In this document: piece by piece, positions 40,110-50,400 of the stretch | Position numbering within the stretch: the first letter of the stretch is position 1 | How the letters are laid out: each line of letters starts with the position of its first letter | Assembly: GCA_019637645.1 (NCBI GenBank) | Contig: JAHBVH010000034.1 | Span: forward strand, 1 to 64,000 | From: Caldilineaceae bacterium | Lineage (GTDB): Bacteria; Chloroflexota; Anaerolineae; Caldilineales; Caldilineaceae | DNA: 64,000 bases | Direction: 5' to 3' | Program-made: the position numbers and the translations under genes | Notes under the pieces: model-generated | Told to the model about the DNA's origin: nothing | The model's input: the letters and a program-made list of their open reading frames with translations, nothing else | Databases searched by the model: none

Positions 40110-41906
40110 TTAGACGGCGAGTAGTTGGCTACGACGCCCATAGACTTCTTTGATCACCGTCATATCACTATGGTTGCCCCCATCGCCATCGCCAATACCA
40201 GGAGGGCAAAACCCCCATTGCAAGAAGCCATAGACCGGTGCCATCGCCGAATCGGGCCCCAGGTTGAACCAACGATCCATATGGCCTTCGAGATTCGCAC
40301 GAAAGTCCGCCACCCCCTTATTGACACCACTCTCCTCATTAATCACCGGCATATCCAATGCTTTGGCTAGCTGCGCATCCAACTCAAAGCCCCGCCGTTC
40401 TACCGCTGGTTCGTGGGGATCGACATAGCTGTGGATCGTGACGAAATCGATCAGACGTTCCCCATTGGCGCGGCGCTTGCCATACAACAATTCCGCTAGA
40501 TCACGGTGGTCGATCATGTGCGGATGTTGGGTGCTCTTCATGCCGGTGGTCACCAGATGATTGGCATCGGCCTGCTTCATTCGTTCAGCAACCATATGGT
40601 TGAACTGGATAAAATCTTCGCGGCGAATGCTGTCCGAAGGATCAATTTTCAGCTCATTGCCAATCTCCCAGGCAAAGATCCGGGGCTCGCCCCGAAATTC
40701 TGCCACGATATGGTCAACCAGCTGCAAATAGGGTGCGCAGTACGGTGGCTTAAAAAAGGCAGGATTCAAACGCCGATAGCCATCGGCCTGGGGTTGAAAA
40801 TAAAAGCCTTGATCAACATCCGCCTTGGGAAACGGATAGAAACCACGATTGTGGTAAAAGTCAACAAAAGCAGGTAGTATATACATCTGTTCCGGCAACA
40901 GAGCCAAGACCAGCCGTAGCCGCCGCGCGACCTCTTCTTTGGGACAACTATAGTGGGGCAAAAAGAGGCGAACCACACGTGCGCCCGCCGCGCGTGCCAG
41001 ATCGACCGCCTCCTGGCGGTGATTGGCGGTTGAGTGATCAACCACTTTTCGCACATGGCCAGATTCATCGGTATAGCTTTCGCCATAGTGGAGCAGCCCG
41101 GTGATGTTGACGCCGACAAAACGCCGCAAGGGTTGACCATTCTGCATAAATCGCTTGCCGTTGACGCGGATGAACCCGTCCATTTGCGCCGCGCCCAGGC
41201 GGTCGTATAGGGGAATGTCATGTACGGTAGGCGTGGTAACCGCAAGCGAAGCCGTATATACGACCGTATCGGCCACGAAGAGCATTATTTGATAGGTGCC
41301 GGGAAAGAGCCCATCAAAACGATAGCGCCCCGTCGCCGAGGTCGTTGCGACCACTTCATAGTCGGCCAGGAATGGATTGAGCGGCAGCCAATAACTTTTC
41401 TGTGCCTGGAAGCGATAGTCATCGGCGACCAATTCCGGATTGTGGTCGCCGACTGTCTGTTGAAAGGTCTGCCAAGTGACACCGATCACCTTGCCCGCGA
41501 CGTAGCGTTGCCAACATTGCCAGAGCGTACCAACAAAGCCGCGCAGGGGGCGCGACCACGCCACCGCGACCCCATTGTCCAGATTCGCGGGCAAGTAATA
41601 GTACTGGCCGGGGTCAAAATGATAGTTGCTTTCGGCTAGCGTTGGATTATAGGCAGCAATTTGCGTTTTGAACCGCTCATACCCAATCCCAGCCACTTCG
41701 CGGGCGACATAGCGGGTATAGGCATGCCAGCGATGGCCAACAACACCCTGTTGGCGTCGCGTCCAAGTGATGCCGCTCCGCATCACCACGTTTGCCTGGG
41801 GGAGCGTCCCCAATGTTTCTAGATCACTTAGCAAATGAACCGTGGCGTGGCGTAGCGGCTGGCGTTGGGCGTCGGTCACGGTACCCTGGATCGTTACGGT
41901 TGCCAT
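40110..41906 (-). CDS. GH5-like glycosidase with carboxypeptidase-regulatory-like N-terminus and nested repeats
   Basis: A 598-residue protein. Residues 1-235 hold an Ig-like CarboxypepD_reg fold (TIQGTVTDAQRQPLRHATVH ... TGRYRFDGLFPGTYQI) interrupted by two repeats of about 65 residues (47-108, 116-177), each ending NPxL-x9-YxLPxN in LysM-like fashion. Residues 240-598 form a TIM-barrel-like hydrolase: acid/base Glu418 in WEIGNELK and probable nucleophile Glu525 in INEESG, as in GH5 enzymes. No signal peptide. It is the last gene of the minus-strand cluster. Substrate (beta-mannan or glucan?) is unknown. Confidence 0.72.
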   Translation of the reverse strand: MATVTIQGTVTDAQRQPLRHATVHLLSDLETLGTLPQANVVMRSGITWTRRQQGVVGHRWHAYTRYVAREVAGIGYERFKTQIAAYNPTLAESNYHFDPGQYYYLPANLDNGVAVAWSRPLRGFVGTLWQCWQRYVAGKVIGVTWQTFQQTVGDHNPELVADDYRFQAQKSYWLPLNPFLADYEVVATTSATGRYRFDGLFPGTYQIMLFVADTVVYTASLAVTTPTVHDIPLYDRLGAAQMDGFIRVNGKRFMQNGQPLRRFVGVNITGLLHYGESYTDESGHVRKVVDHSTANHRQEAVDLARAAGARVVRLFLPHYSCPKEEVARRLRLVLALLPEQMYILPAFVDFYHNRGFYPFPKADVDQGFYFQPQADGYRRLNPAFFKPPYCAPYLQLVDHIVAEFRGEPRIFAWEIGNELKIDPSDSIRREDFIQFNHMVAERMKQADANHLVTTGMKSTQHPHMIDHRDLAELLYGKRRANGERLIDFVTIHSYVDPHEPAVERRGFELDAQLAKALDMPVINEESGVNKGVADFRANLEGHMDRWFNLGPDSAMAPVYGFLQWGFCPPGIGDGDGGNHSDMTVIKEVYGRRSQLLAV

Positions 41907-42058
41907 TGATTTTCCTCTTTTCCTATCTCACGCTGTATTGTTTTGGGACTTCCCTACATCTGCGCCCAGCGCTGCCCCACCGGAACTGCCACCGCAGTCC
42001 CGCCGAAAGCAGCGCGTGCCGGTGGAGCGCAACCAGCGCGCTTTAGCCGAAAGTGGCC

Positions 42059-43783
42059 TTACGGGCCAAATTGATAGGTCAACTCATACGAAACGTGATG
42101 CTTATTGGGCAAGCCCATCCCATCGACGCGATCACCGGGTGCATCTACCAGCGCGGCAAAATTGGTGCCGTCTTTGTATTCTGGATGCAGATTATTGTAG
42201 ATGGGATAATTACCTTTCCCATGGCCGTCGGTAGTGACAAACCCTGGGTTTTCGTGGGGCAATCGGCCTATCCAATCCACCACAAATTTCACACCCGGCG
42301 CGGGCGTCCCATCGGCGCGGCGTGCGACCAGATCCACATGATGGCGATTGCCCGATTCGGTGTGATCCCGATAGACGGCTTTGATCAACCGCCAGGCAGG
42401 TGAGACCGTTGCCCGCTGTACGCGCACCCCCAACTGTTCAAGCCGCGGATCCCAATCGAGCCCCGGCTCCGCGGCCGGTGGTAGCGTATCGTCCACAATG
42501 GGATTGTTGTTCTCCACTTCTTCAACGGGCGGGGGTGTAACGGTGGAACGCTCCCAACTAAACTGACGGAGGAAAGGCGGGATGCGCCGTACCGCTTCAA
42601 TAGTCTCGGTGTGAGTGCCATCGGTGCTCTCCCACCATGACTCCGAGGTATACCAACCACCTAAGATCCAAGGCGTGACGCTAAAGAGGTAGTCTGGCAG
42701 AGGCTCACCGTTCGCCAACACGCCTGTCCGGAACCATTCAAAGAGTTCACGATGATATTGGGCATGGAGCGGCTGCAAAATTTTGGGGTAGGTTTGGTCA
42801 TCATGGTTGCCATATTGCCACCCGCCTTCGCCCCCAATAATGGGCAAAACAAAGCCCAAGTGTGCTTGCATCCAAACGGCAAAAGCCAAGAAAGAGAGCA
42901 CGGTGAGTGGATCATCCACCGCGGTTCTACCGCTGGGATAGGGATAGGCGGGCGGATGATTGCCCCCATAGTTATGGGTGGCAAAGAAGGCCCGTTCCCA
43001 GATATCGTGGCGACCCCGCGCCGCGACAGCGGCAAAGATCGCGTCTAACTCCGATTTTCCCATCACCTGAAAGCCAGGGTAGCCGCCTGCCTCATAGACG
43101 GCAATGGCGTGGCCAACCCACCGGCTAGCAAAGACGGCCTGATAGTTGCTAGGACGCCCATGCGCCCATTCTCTCGGGTCACCTGGCTCATTGTAGATCT
43201 GAATATAGGGCGGCGCCCCAACGCTGTTGAGGGCCTTGACATATTCCACTGCGTCAAAGCCCTCATCGATCTTCTTCCCAATGCGCATCACGGGCATAAT
43301 GCCAGCCGCCCAACAGGCTTGCGCCGCCCGCTTGGCCTGGAGTTCATCTTGAGCGTAGATCAAGGTCCAGGTTGCGTTGATGTATTGCAGGCGCGCAACG
43401 CTCTTGGCAATACTCTCATCCCGCAGATCGAGGTGAAAGTGTAGGCCGCGGCCATTATCACGCGGGGGCCGCGGATATTGGCGCAGGCGGGCCAGATTGG
43501 CGGGGCTAAGTGCGATTGTGGCGGGCCGGGTGATCGTCCCATCGTTCACACTCGTGCCTTCCACCTCGATGGTCACAACACGATTGGTGACGGTATTGTC
43601 CTGGAGCACAATGTGTAGGTGGTAGCTCATGGTGGCGGCAGGCCAGATCGTGCGGCTCTCATGGCCCGTAACGCCTTGACCATCCAAATAAATTGCCCGT
43701 ACCCCTTCAATATCCCACCGCAAGGTTGCGGACTCGCCCAAACGTACTTTTTCAGGAGTAACCTGAAATGCAATGGATGCCAT
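42059..43783 (-). CDS. Glycosidase-like TIM-barrel protein with Ig-like N-terminal domain
   Basis: A 574-residue protein. Residues 1-78 look like an Ig/CARDB-type beta domain (FQVTPEKVRLGESATLRWDI). Residues 110-420 resemble a glycoside hydrolase barrel, with IQIYNEPGD (Glu199) as acid/base and LPIIGGEGGWQYG (Glu319) as possible nucleophile. Residues 455-574 form a further beta-rich domain (LEQLGVRVQRATVSPAWRLI). AAGGAAC precedes the ATG at 43783. No signal peptide. Catalysis is inferred only from motif placement. Confidence 0.65.
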   Translation of the reverse strand: MASIAFQVTPEKVRLGESATLRWDIEGVRAIYLDGQGVTGHESRTIWPAATMSYHLHIVLQDNTVTNRVVTIEVEGTSVNDGTITRPATIALSPANLARLRQYPRPPRDNGRGLHFHLDLRDESIAKSVARLQYINATWTLIYAQDELQAKRAAQACWAAGIMPVMRIGKKIDEGFDAVEYVKALNSVGAPPYIQIYNEPGDPREWAHGRPSNYQAVFASRWVGHAIAVYEAGGYPGFQVMGKSELDAIFAAVAARGRHDIWERAFFATHNYGGNHPPAYPYPSGRTAVDDPLTVLSFLAFAVWMQAHLGFVLPIIGGEGGWQYGNHDDQTYPKILQPLHAQYHRELFEWFRTGVLANGEPLPDYLFSVTPWILGGWYTSESWWESTDGTHTETIEAVRRIPPFLRQFSWERSTVTPPPVEEVENNNPIVDDTLPPAAEPGLDWDPRLEQLGVRVQRATVSPAWRLIKAVYRDHTESGNRHHVDLVARRADGTPAPGVKFVVDWIGRLPHENPGFVTTDGHGKGNYPIYNNLHPEYKDGTNFAALVDAPGDRVDGMGLPNKHHVSYELTYQFGP

Positions 43784-43886
43784 GATGATCAGTTCCTTCT
43801 TCTTCACGAGGTCCGCCCTGGGAACGAAGGGCTAGGCAGCAGGCCAGCGCTAGCAGCTTGTTCGCCGGGCGGAAGTCCGATTTGTT

Positions 43887-46202
43887 CTAGCCAGCGCCAT
43901 TCATGGGTAGACGAGCAAAGCGCTGGAAAGCCGTATAAGATCCTTTACGCGTGCCATTCGCCTCATGTATCCCAAAGGGGTTGACCATGCCGCTGGACCA
44001 GCAGAACCAAAAGACATGGGAAACAAAGTGGGCGACTTGAGTGTTGATAGCATCAAACATTTGCAGAGGAAAGAGATCCTGCGCAGGCCCCATGCTGCCA
44101 TCATCACGCCGCGTTTGGGTCGTAGTATCATCGGTGCCAAATTCGGTGACCCAAATTGGCTTGCCGATCAGAGTATGGTACCGCTGCAACAGCTCGGCAA
44201 CGGGGCCAAAGCCCCACTGATCATGGGGCCAGGTGGGAAAGGGCCGCCGCCCATAGGGATGAACCGCCAATGCATCGGCAAAGAGCTGGTTCCCCGTGGC
44301 GGCCATTGCTTCTTTGACCCACTGTGGATTGCCAGCAGCCATCCCAGCCGTTACGACGGGTGTGGTCGTAACGGCTTTAATCGCCTGGTAGGCCTGCTGT
44401 AACATCCGGCCATAGAAACGAGCACGCACCGTTGGGGTATAGCGCGGTGGTTCGGGGTTCAAATCCGGCTCATTCCAAATTTGAAACGCCGCGACCTGCT
44501 CACCATAGTGCTGCGCGACGGCTTGACAGCGTTGGGTATATTGGTCGATATACGGATGCCAGTGCGCGGCATCATCTAACGCTTCTAGCCCTGGCCGACC
44601 AGGGCATGATTCATTGTTGAGGATCATCAATACCTTGACCCCGGCTTGGCGCATGTCATTGACCACTGCGTCATATTGGGCAAAACTGGTGCCAAGCGCC
44701 TCATCGCGTTCATTTTTAAAGACCAACCGCACCCAACTCGCACCAAGCTCGCTGACCGCCTGTCCCGAGGGATTACCAGTACCATTCCGCGGATCGATAT
44801 TGATGCCACAGTGGATGCGGCGGTGGGTCGAGATCTGCTGAGCGGCCAGCCTAGGCGGCGTACGTTGCAACGCCACGGCCAAATCCACAGGTGCACTCAA
44901 CGAAAAAGCCGTCAAGTAATGCTCTACCAGCGGCGCGGCCACTTCGAGTTGATACTCCCCAGGCGGCAGTTGTGGAAAGCTAAATTCACCGTTGGCATCG
45001 GTTGTCGTCAAGAGGGAATAGACCTGACTTGCGGCAGCAGAGCGAGTCACCACCTGACGGTTGGTCCGCCGTAAGCGCCGCAGCGTCGCCGGATCGCTCA
45101 ATAGATAGACCCGCGCCCCGGCGACCGCTTCCCCCTCCAGCGTCACGGTGCCACGGATGGCGACTTTGGGCGGTGTGTCCCTCCGGCCACTGGACACGGG
45201 CACGGCTGGCTGCTGCAAACTCCGCATGCGCTGCATGATCGTCAAGGGGTTGCCCTGGTTATCCTTGCCGAGATGGCGATGCCCAGCAAAACGACCACTG
45301 TGCCCCACTTCATAGAGGCAAGCGCCCAGCACATAGTCATCCTGGTTGATCAACGCGTTGTACCAACGCAGTGAATCAAAATAAAAGGCTTCGTCCAGGG
45401 TTTGGGTATGGTTTAGCCAGCCTAGATCCCCCAACCCATCATCACGCGCATCCCGTTCGAAGGTGTGGTGGTCGCGATACTCCTTGGTCAACCCCAGTTC
45501 GGTGATAATCACCTGATGGCGGTCGCCATAGTGCTGACGAATACCTGTCAGGCAGGTGCGGTAGAGACCAGCGCCCGACTTGGTCGGCCCATGACGGGCG
45601 TCGGGGTTTTGCGGGTTCAGGTGGGGCCAGCCATACTCATGAAAACCCAGATAGGTATAGGTCGCCAGCGTTTCTGGAAAATAATCCAGGTAGTGCGCTG
45701 CCGTGCGGAAGTTACCAGCGGCGAAGTTGAAAGCAATCGCCTCGATCCCCTCTTCCTGGAGCCGCGCCCGAAAGGCCACTTGAAAGCGATCATAACGACG
45801 CAGGCGTTGCTCAAAGTGGGCCGCATTCTCGGCAAATGAGCCCGAAGCCGGGCCCGCAATCGCTTCGTTGAGCGACATCCAAGCATCAATGAGCAGCCGC
45901 CCATTCTCCCCGACCCGCGTGGCTGGCTTGAAAAAGGGATCATGCTTGATGATCGTTTCGGCCAGTTGCCGCCCATTCACAGCAGGGTCACCGTGATCGA
46001 GCAGTTGGTCTTGCTCTTGATTCGTAAGATACCAGCGGCCAATCACAAAGGCATTAGGCCCTTGGGAACGGCGGTTTAAGGCCAAGAGATCCTTATTGAG
46101 ACTATTGCTATGCATCAAGATGACAGGCGGCTGTAGCTCACGTAAGGTTGTGTGTAGGCCCGCCACGTTGCCTACTTCCAGATAAAATCCTAGCTTGTTC
46201 AT
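43887..46202 (-). CDS. Tandem glycosidase-like protein with a central carboxypeptidase-regulatory-like domain
   Basis: A 771-residue protein with two barrel-like halves. The N-terminal half (1-335) has SLNEAIAG (Glu113) and IITELGLTKE (Glu235) at the spacing of acid/base and nucleophile. A CarboxypepD_reg domain follows (346-448: IRGTVTLEGEAVAGARVYLL ... FPQLPPGEYQLEVAAP). The C-terminal half (465-771) resembles GH39/GH5, with FQIWNEPDLN (Glu578) and IWVTEFGTDD (Glu687). No signal peptide. It sits between the subtilase and the 574-residue glycosidase on the same strand. Confidence 0.68.
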   Translation of the reverse strand: MNKLGFYLEVGNVAGLHTTLRELQPPVILMHSNSLNKDLLALNRRSQGPNAFVIGRWYLTNQEQDQLLDHGDPAVNGRQLAETIIKHDPFFKPATRVGENGRLLIDAWMSLNEAIAGPASGSFAENAAHFEQRLRRYDRFQVAFRARLQEEGIEAIAFNFAAGNFRTAAHYLDYFPETLATYTYLGFHEYGWPHLNPQNPDARHGPTKSGAGLYRTCLTGIRQHYGDRHQVIITELGLTKEYRDHHTFERDARDDGLGDLGWLNHTQTLDEAFYFDSLRWYNALINQDDYVLGACLYEVGHSGRFAGHRHLGKDNQGNPLTIMQRMRSLQQPAVPVSSGRRDTPPKVAIRGTVTLEGEAVAGARVYLLSDPATLRRLRRTNRQVVTRSAAASQVYSLLTTTDANGEFSFPQLPPGEYQLEVAAPLVEHYLTAFSLSAPVDLAVALQRTPPRLAAQQISTHRRIHCGINIDPRNGTGNPSGQAVSELGASWVRLVFKNERDEALGTSFAQYDAVVNDMRQAGVKVLMILNNESCPGRPGLEALDDAAHWHPYIDQYTQRCQAVAQHYGEQVAAFQIWNEPDLNPEPPRYTPTVRARFYGRMLQQAYQAIKAVTTTPVVTAGMAAGNPQWVKEAMAATGNQLFADALAVHPYGRRPFPTWPHDQWGFGPVAELLQRYHTLIGKPIWVTEFGTDDTTTQTRRDDGSMGPAQDLFPLQMFDAINTQVAHFVSHVFWFCWSSGMVNPFGIHEANGTRKGSYTAFQRFARLPMNGAG

Positions 46203-46315
46203 GGGGAATCTGCTCTCCTTTTATCAGACTTTAAGCCCAATCAAAGTTGCATCAAGGGCCACCCATTGCGGTGGGTCCCATGTAGCACTTTGCTGGGGGT
46301 AGCGCGGCATCGTAC

Positions 46316-47431
46316 TTACGGAGTCGGCATGATCAGTTGCAGCTTCTGTAGTTCACGCCGTACAGCATCCAAGGCCGACAGTGCATCGACCCGGATAAAG
46401 TCCAAATTGGTATGCCCCACCGTGTCGTCTTCATCATCCCCATCCTGGATCGTGACGCCCCCACGACGTAGACAGGTCAACAGAAGATCGACCGGTGGCA
46501 ACGTACCCATCGCGCGTAAGTAGAACTCCTGCACGAGCAAGATAATGCCTACCGTAACCGGGGTTGCTTGGCTAGTCCCTTGCTGAATCGATTCGCCATG
46601 GGCACCGTTGATTCCCGCCGCGGTCGCAAATGAACCTGGGGCAAAGATGCGTGTATAGCTCTGTCGATTAACACTTTCATGGAGCCGTTGCGAAAAGGGG
46701 GTGATTTGTCCGGCGCGCGTGCGCCGCGCCAGTAGCCCGCCCCCATAGTCAAACTCACCAATATCGGTGTCATAGACTGCGCCGACGCTAATACATTCGC
46801 GCAAGATAGCAGGATAGGCCATGCCTTGGGCGCTCTGGTGGGTAAAATAATCATTACCAGCAGCAATCACGACTGGGACATGGGCGGCGCGCAAGGTGCG
46901 GAGCTGGTTGCGGATCGCGTCGTTGCCAAAGTTATCCTGTGTATAATTTTGTCGATCGCCCAACGACATACAGACTGCGCTGATGGTATACGCGGCCCGC
47001 TGCTCAATGACCCACTGCAAGGCACGGCTAACGGCTTGAAAGGAGCCATCCCCCTCATTAGGAAGGACTTTCAGCGGGATCACATTGGCGGCAGGCGCAA
47101 TGCCCACATGATCCCCATTGCCGACAATCAAGCCCGCCACATTGGTGCCATGCCCATCACCATCGGTAGCATCGGCGTAGTTACCGCCATTATCATCGGT
47201 AAAGTTCACCTGTGTCAGAACGCGGCCAGCAAAGTCTACGTGGTGAGAATTCAAGCCCGTATCTAGCACAGCTACGGTCAAGCCTTGCCCCGAAACCCGA
47301 AACGCCTGCCGTGCCTGATTGACCCAAAGGAATTGGTCTACCTCTAGGTCAAAGCCCAGTTGTGGCCCATCGAATTGCCGCGGGCTTTTCACTGGCGGGA
47401 TGTGTGTAGGACTCTTCTGTCTTTTTGCCAT
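46316..47431 (-). CDS. Subtilisin-like serine protease (S8), no export signal
   Basis: A 371-residue peptidase with the full S8 triad: Asp57 in VAVLDTGLNS, His94 in DGHGTNVAGL, and Ser287 in GTSQATPV. The oxyanion region (VVIAAGND) is present. It begins MAKRQKSPTH with no signal peptide and only a short N-terminal segment, so a conventional prodomain is absent. AAAGGAAA precedes the start. It lies 19 bases after the stop of the giant CHAT gene, strongly suggesting joint expression; it might process, or be activated by, that protein. Confidence 0.9.
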   Translation of the reverse strand: MAKRQKSPTHIPPVKSPRQFDGPQLGFDLEVDQFLWVNQARQAFRVSGQGLTVAVLDTGLNSHHVDFAGRVLTQVNFTDDNGGNYADATDGDGHGTNVAGLIVGNGDHVGIAPAANVIPLKVLPNEGDGSFQAVSRALQWVIEQRAAYTISAVCMSLGDRQNYTQDNFGNDAIRNQLRTLRAAHVPVVIAAGNDYFTHQSAQGMAYPAILRECISVGAVYDTDIGEFDYGGGLLARRTRAGQITPFSQRLHESVNRQSYTRIFAPGSFATAAGINGAHGESIQQGTSQATPVTVGIILLVQEFYLRAMGTLPPVDLLLTCLRRGGVTIQDGDDEDDTVGHTNLDFIRVDALSALDAVRRELQKLQLIMPTP

Positions 47432-47450
47432 ACCATTTTCCTTTCTCGCA

Positions 47451-50400
47451 TTACTGCAAACGGTCTACCTGTAGGTGCACCGCCGGATCACCAAGCAGCA
47501 GATAGCCTTCGGCGTCGTTGCGAATCAACCAGTCATAGATCATGGCTTCTGATAAAGCTGATTCACCGGCTTCTAGACGGCTGCTCAGTTCGGTGGATTT
47601 CAAGGCGAAGCGGTCGTTAAAGTCCATGAGCGCCAGCCCCACCGGTTTCCCCGTTAGGATCTCGGTGAGCGCCTGACGAAATGCCGCCAAGCGAGGCTCG
47701 CGGTTTCGATTAGAGAATGAGGTCGTAAAGACTTTGTCCACATGACCGATACAGGCCAACGCACCGCCATTGGGATGGGCCAGCAAGCGTTGCGGCAGCG
47801 CGGCCACAAAGGGCTCTGCCGCCAAGCGGGGTGGGGCGCGCCGTTCCAGCAGAAGCTGCTTTTCATCCAGAAAACGATAGTGGGTAGGTGTGCCAGCCCC
47901 ATAACAAGCAAAGAAAAACGCGATCAGCCCATGGACTTGGGCCGCATCGGTCAGATCCGCCGCGGCGAAGTAATCTTGCTCGTGCAAGGGCTGAGCATAG
48001 TCAGCGCGCTGACAGACCAACGCACCTTGCGCGGCCAATTGGCGGGGATCTTGCAGCGGCCACTCTGCGCCGTGAGTGGCCGTAAAGAGGAAAGCCGGAG
48101 GCGTAGCCGATTGTTCCGGTGGAATCAAGATCTCTGTCAAGGCCGCCTTGGTGGCGAGTGGCCCCCACAAACCACGGCTAGCAAAGCCACAGTGCGCCGC
48201 CAGCCCTCCCCTTTGCCCACTGCTATCCTCCAGCAGCGGCTTCACAAGTTGCTCGGCACTGGCCGTAATGACCGGATCACGCTCATCTTGGGTCGCAAAG
48301 AAGATCGCTTCCTTGCGATTGCGCACCGTGCCGCGTTCATAGGCAATGACACTCTCGACATAGCACGCATACTCCTGCGCTGTCGCAAAGTGTAGCCGAC
48401 CCACGGCATACTGCAGATCAAGCAGATGACCAAAGGCAAAGGGAATCCGCGCCGGGCTTCCCACGATCAAGAGATAAAAGGGCACACAGGCGGGATCGAT
48501 GTCCCCCAGATGAACGCCATGGCGATCCAGCCACGCGTCAACCGTTTCCCCACTTCGATAGGTCAACTTATGGATCACGGCAGGATTGTCTAACTGCTGC
48601 AAACGATGTTGATAGAGTGGCTCCAGCGCAGCCAAGACTTGTGCATCCTCATCTTCATGATAGAGCAGCCCCCAGCCCACAACGCCGGGATTCGTAATCG
48701 CCGCTAATTGGTTGGAGCCCAGCCCACGCTTGGTCTGCACAGCACGCAAGATCGTTGGAATGGGAGGAAGCGCCGGCGCGCGCCGCGTAACCTGAGGCCC
48801 TAAGTCGGCCAACGAAACGGGTGGATGAATGGCACCAGTCACCCCGGCAACGCCATTAAAAAAGACCAACGCGCGCTTGGCTGCGTCATGTCCGGCGACT
48901 GTTGGCGCACCGGCTGCTGCGCTTGGCTGCGGGGTACGTGTGCGCTGGCGCTGGCTAGCCGCTGTAGTGGCTGGGGTAGCCGCTGCAGCTGGCTTCAAGA
49001 GCCGGAAGTAGGGATCGCCATAATGTTGGTACGCGCCCCAGGTACGCACATCATGGGTTGGATTCGCTACAGCTAAACGCGCCGTGCGCATTGCTTCATA
49101 CATAGGCAGGGGGGGGACCTGTTGATACATAGCGGGATTGCCCAGCTCACCGTCCTTCGTCCCAATCCCCAGCAGACAGGCGTATAAAGTTAGGGCGAAG
49201 TCCCGCGCCGCGCGATCATCAACGGGCCAGGCCGTGCAGATGAAGTTAGAAACGCCCCGCGCAAAGAAGGCTTCGGCCAGGCTAGGTGCTAATTTCCCCG
49301 AATAGGTTGGTTGGTGGTCACGGATGACCCCTGTCTCGCAGGCGTTGGAAAAGACAAATTTGGGAATCCGGTCAACGCGCGTAAATTCATGGGCACTCAG
49401 GCGTTCACCATTGGAAAAGAGCCAACCAGAGTTAGGTGGATCGGCTTCGTCATACAGACAATGACCACAGTAATGCAACAGATCATAGCTGCGTAACATC
49501 AGTTGGCGCAGCACAGCCGTGCGCGTTGCTTCACGCGGCCCAAAGAGCCGCACCACCTCGATCCGATTCTTGGTATTTGCGTAGAGGGTATTAAAACGTT
49601 CAAAGAGATCGGCCACATAGATCCCCTCCTCTTTTGCACCAATCAAGGGGGCATCCTGCGCCGGATCGGCCACGACTAACACTCGGAGAATGCGCTCCAC
49701 CGGTGGGGGCGGCTCGGGCGGTGGCGCAAAGCTGGTGCGCAATTGCCGCGTAAAGCCACGGCTGGCTCCCCAATATTGATTGGTTAATTCATCCTGATCT
49801 GTTGCCAGCGGCGCACTCGGCCCACTACGTTCGCTCTGTGCGAGTAGCTCCCAATGAATCCGCGCGGTAGTGGCATCTACCATCATTACAAGAGGGGCGT
49901 CAGAATAAAGCGGATTGCGCAGATCTTCGGGGATCAGCAACTTTTCCAGAAATTGTCCTAGCTGCACCTGGCGCTGCGGATCACGCTCGACCACCAGCTC
50001 TTCATTGGCCTGATTGACCAACTGCGGATCAAGGTGGATCTCCCGTTCGGGGATCGAAGCCGTATTGGTGATCGCCCCAAAGCGATAGTTGTTCCCGGCA
50101 AGGGTAACCGCAATGCGCGTGGCGGCCTTTTCCCCAGCCGCTTCCTCCGGCTGAGACACGGCTGCTTGCAACAGGTACAGCCGGGCCTGTTCTTGGTAGA
50201 CGGTCTTGTCCCCTTCGGTTAGGGGGAGATATTGGATCAGCAGCCGACGCCGGTCGTTGAGCGTGTTAATTCCTTGCTGCAAGACACGGTCAACCTCAAT
50301 CAACTTAGCCGGATCATGAATCACCAAAGTGAGATCTTGTAACCAATATTGAGCGCTCGTCAAGGCGTGTTTCAGCCCGCGCAGCCAACCAGAGACGGCG

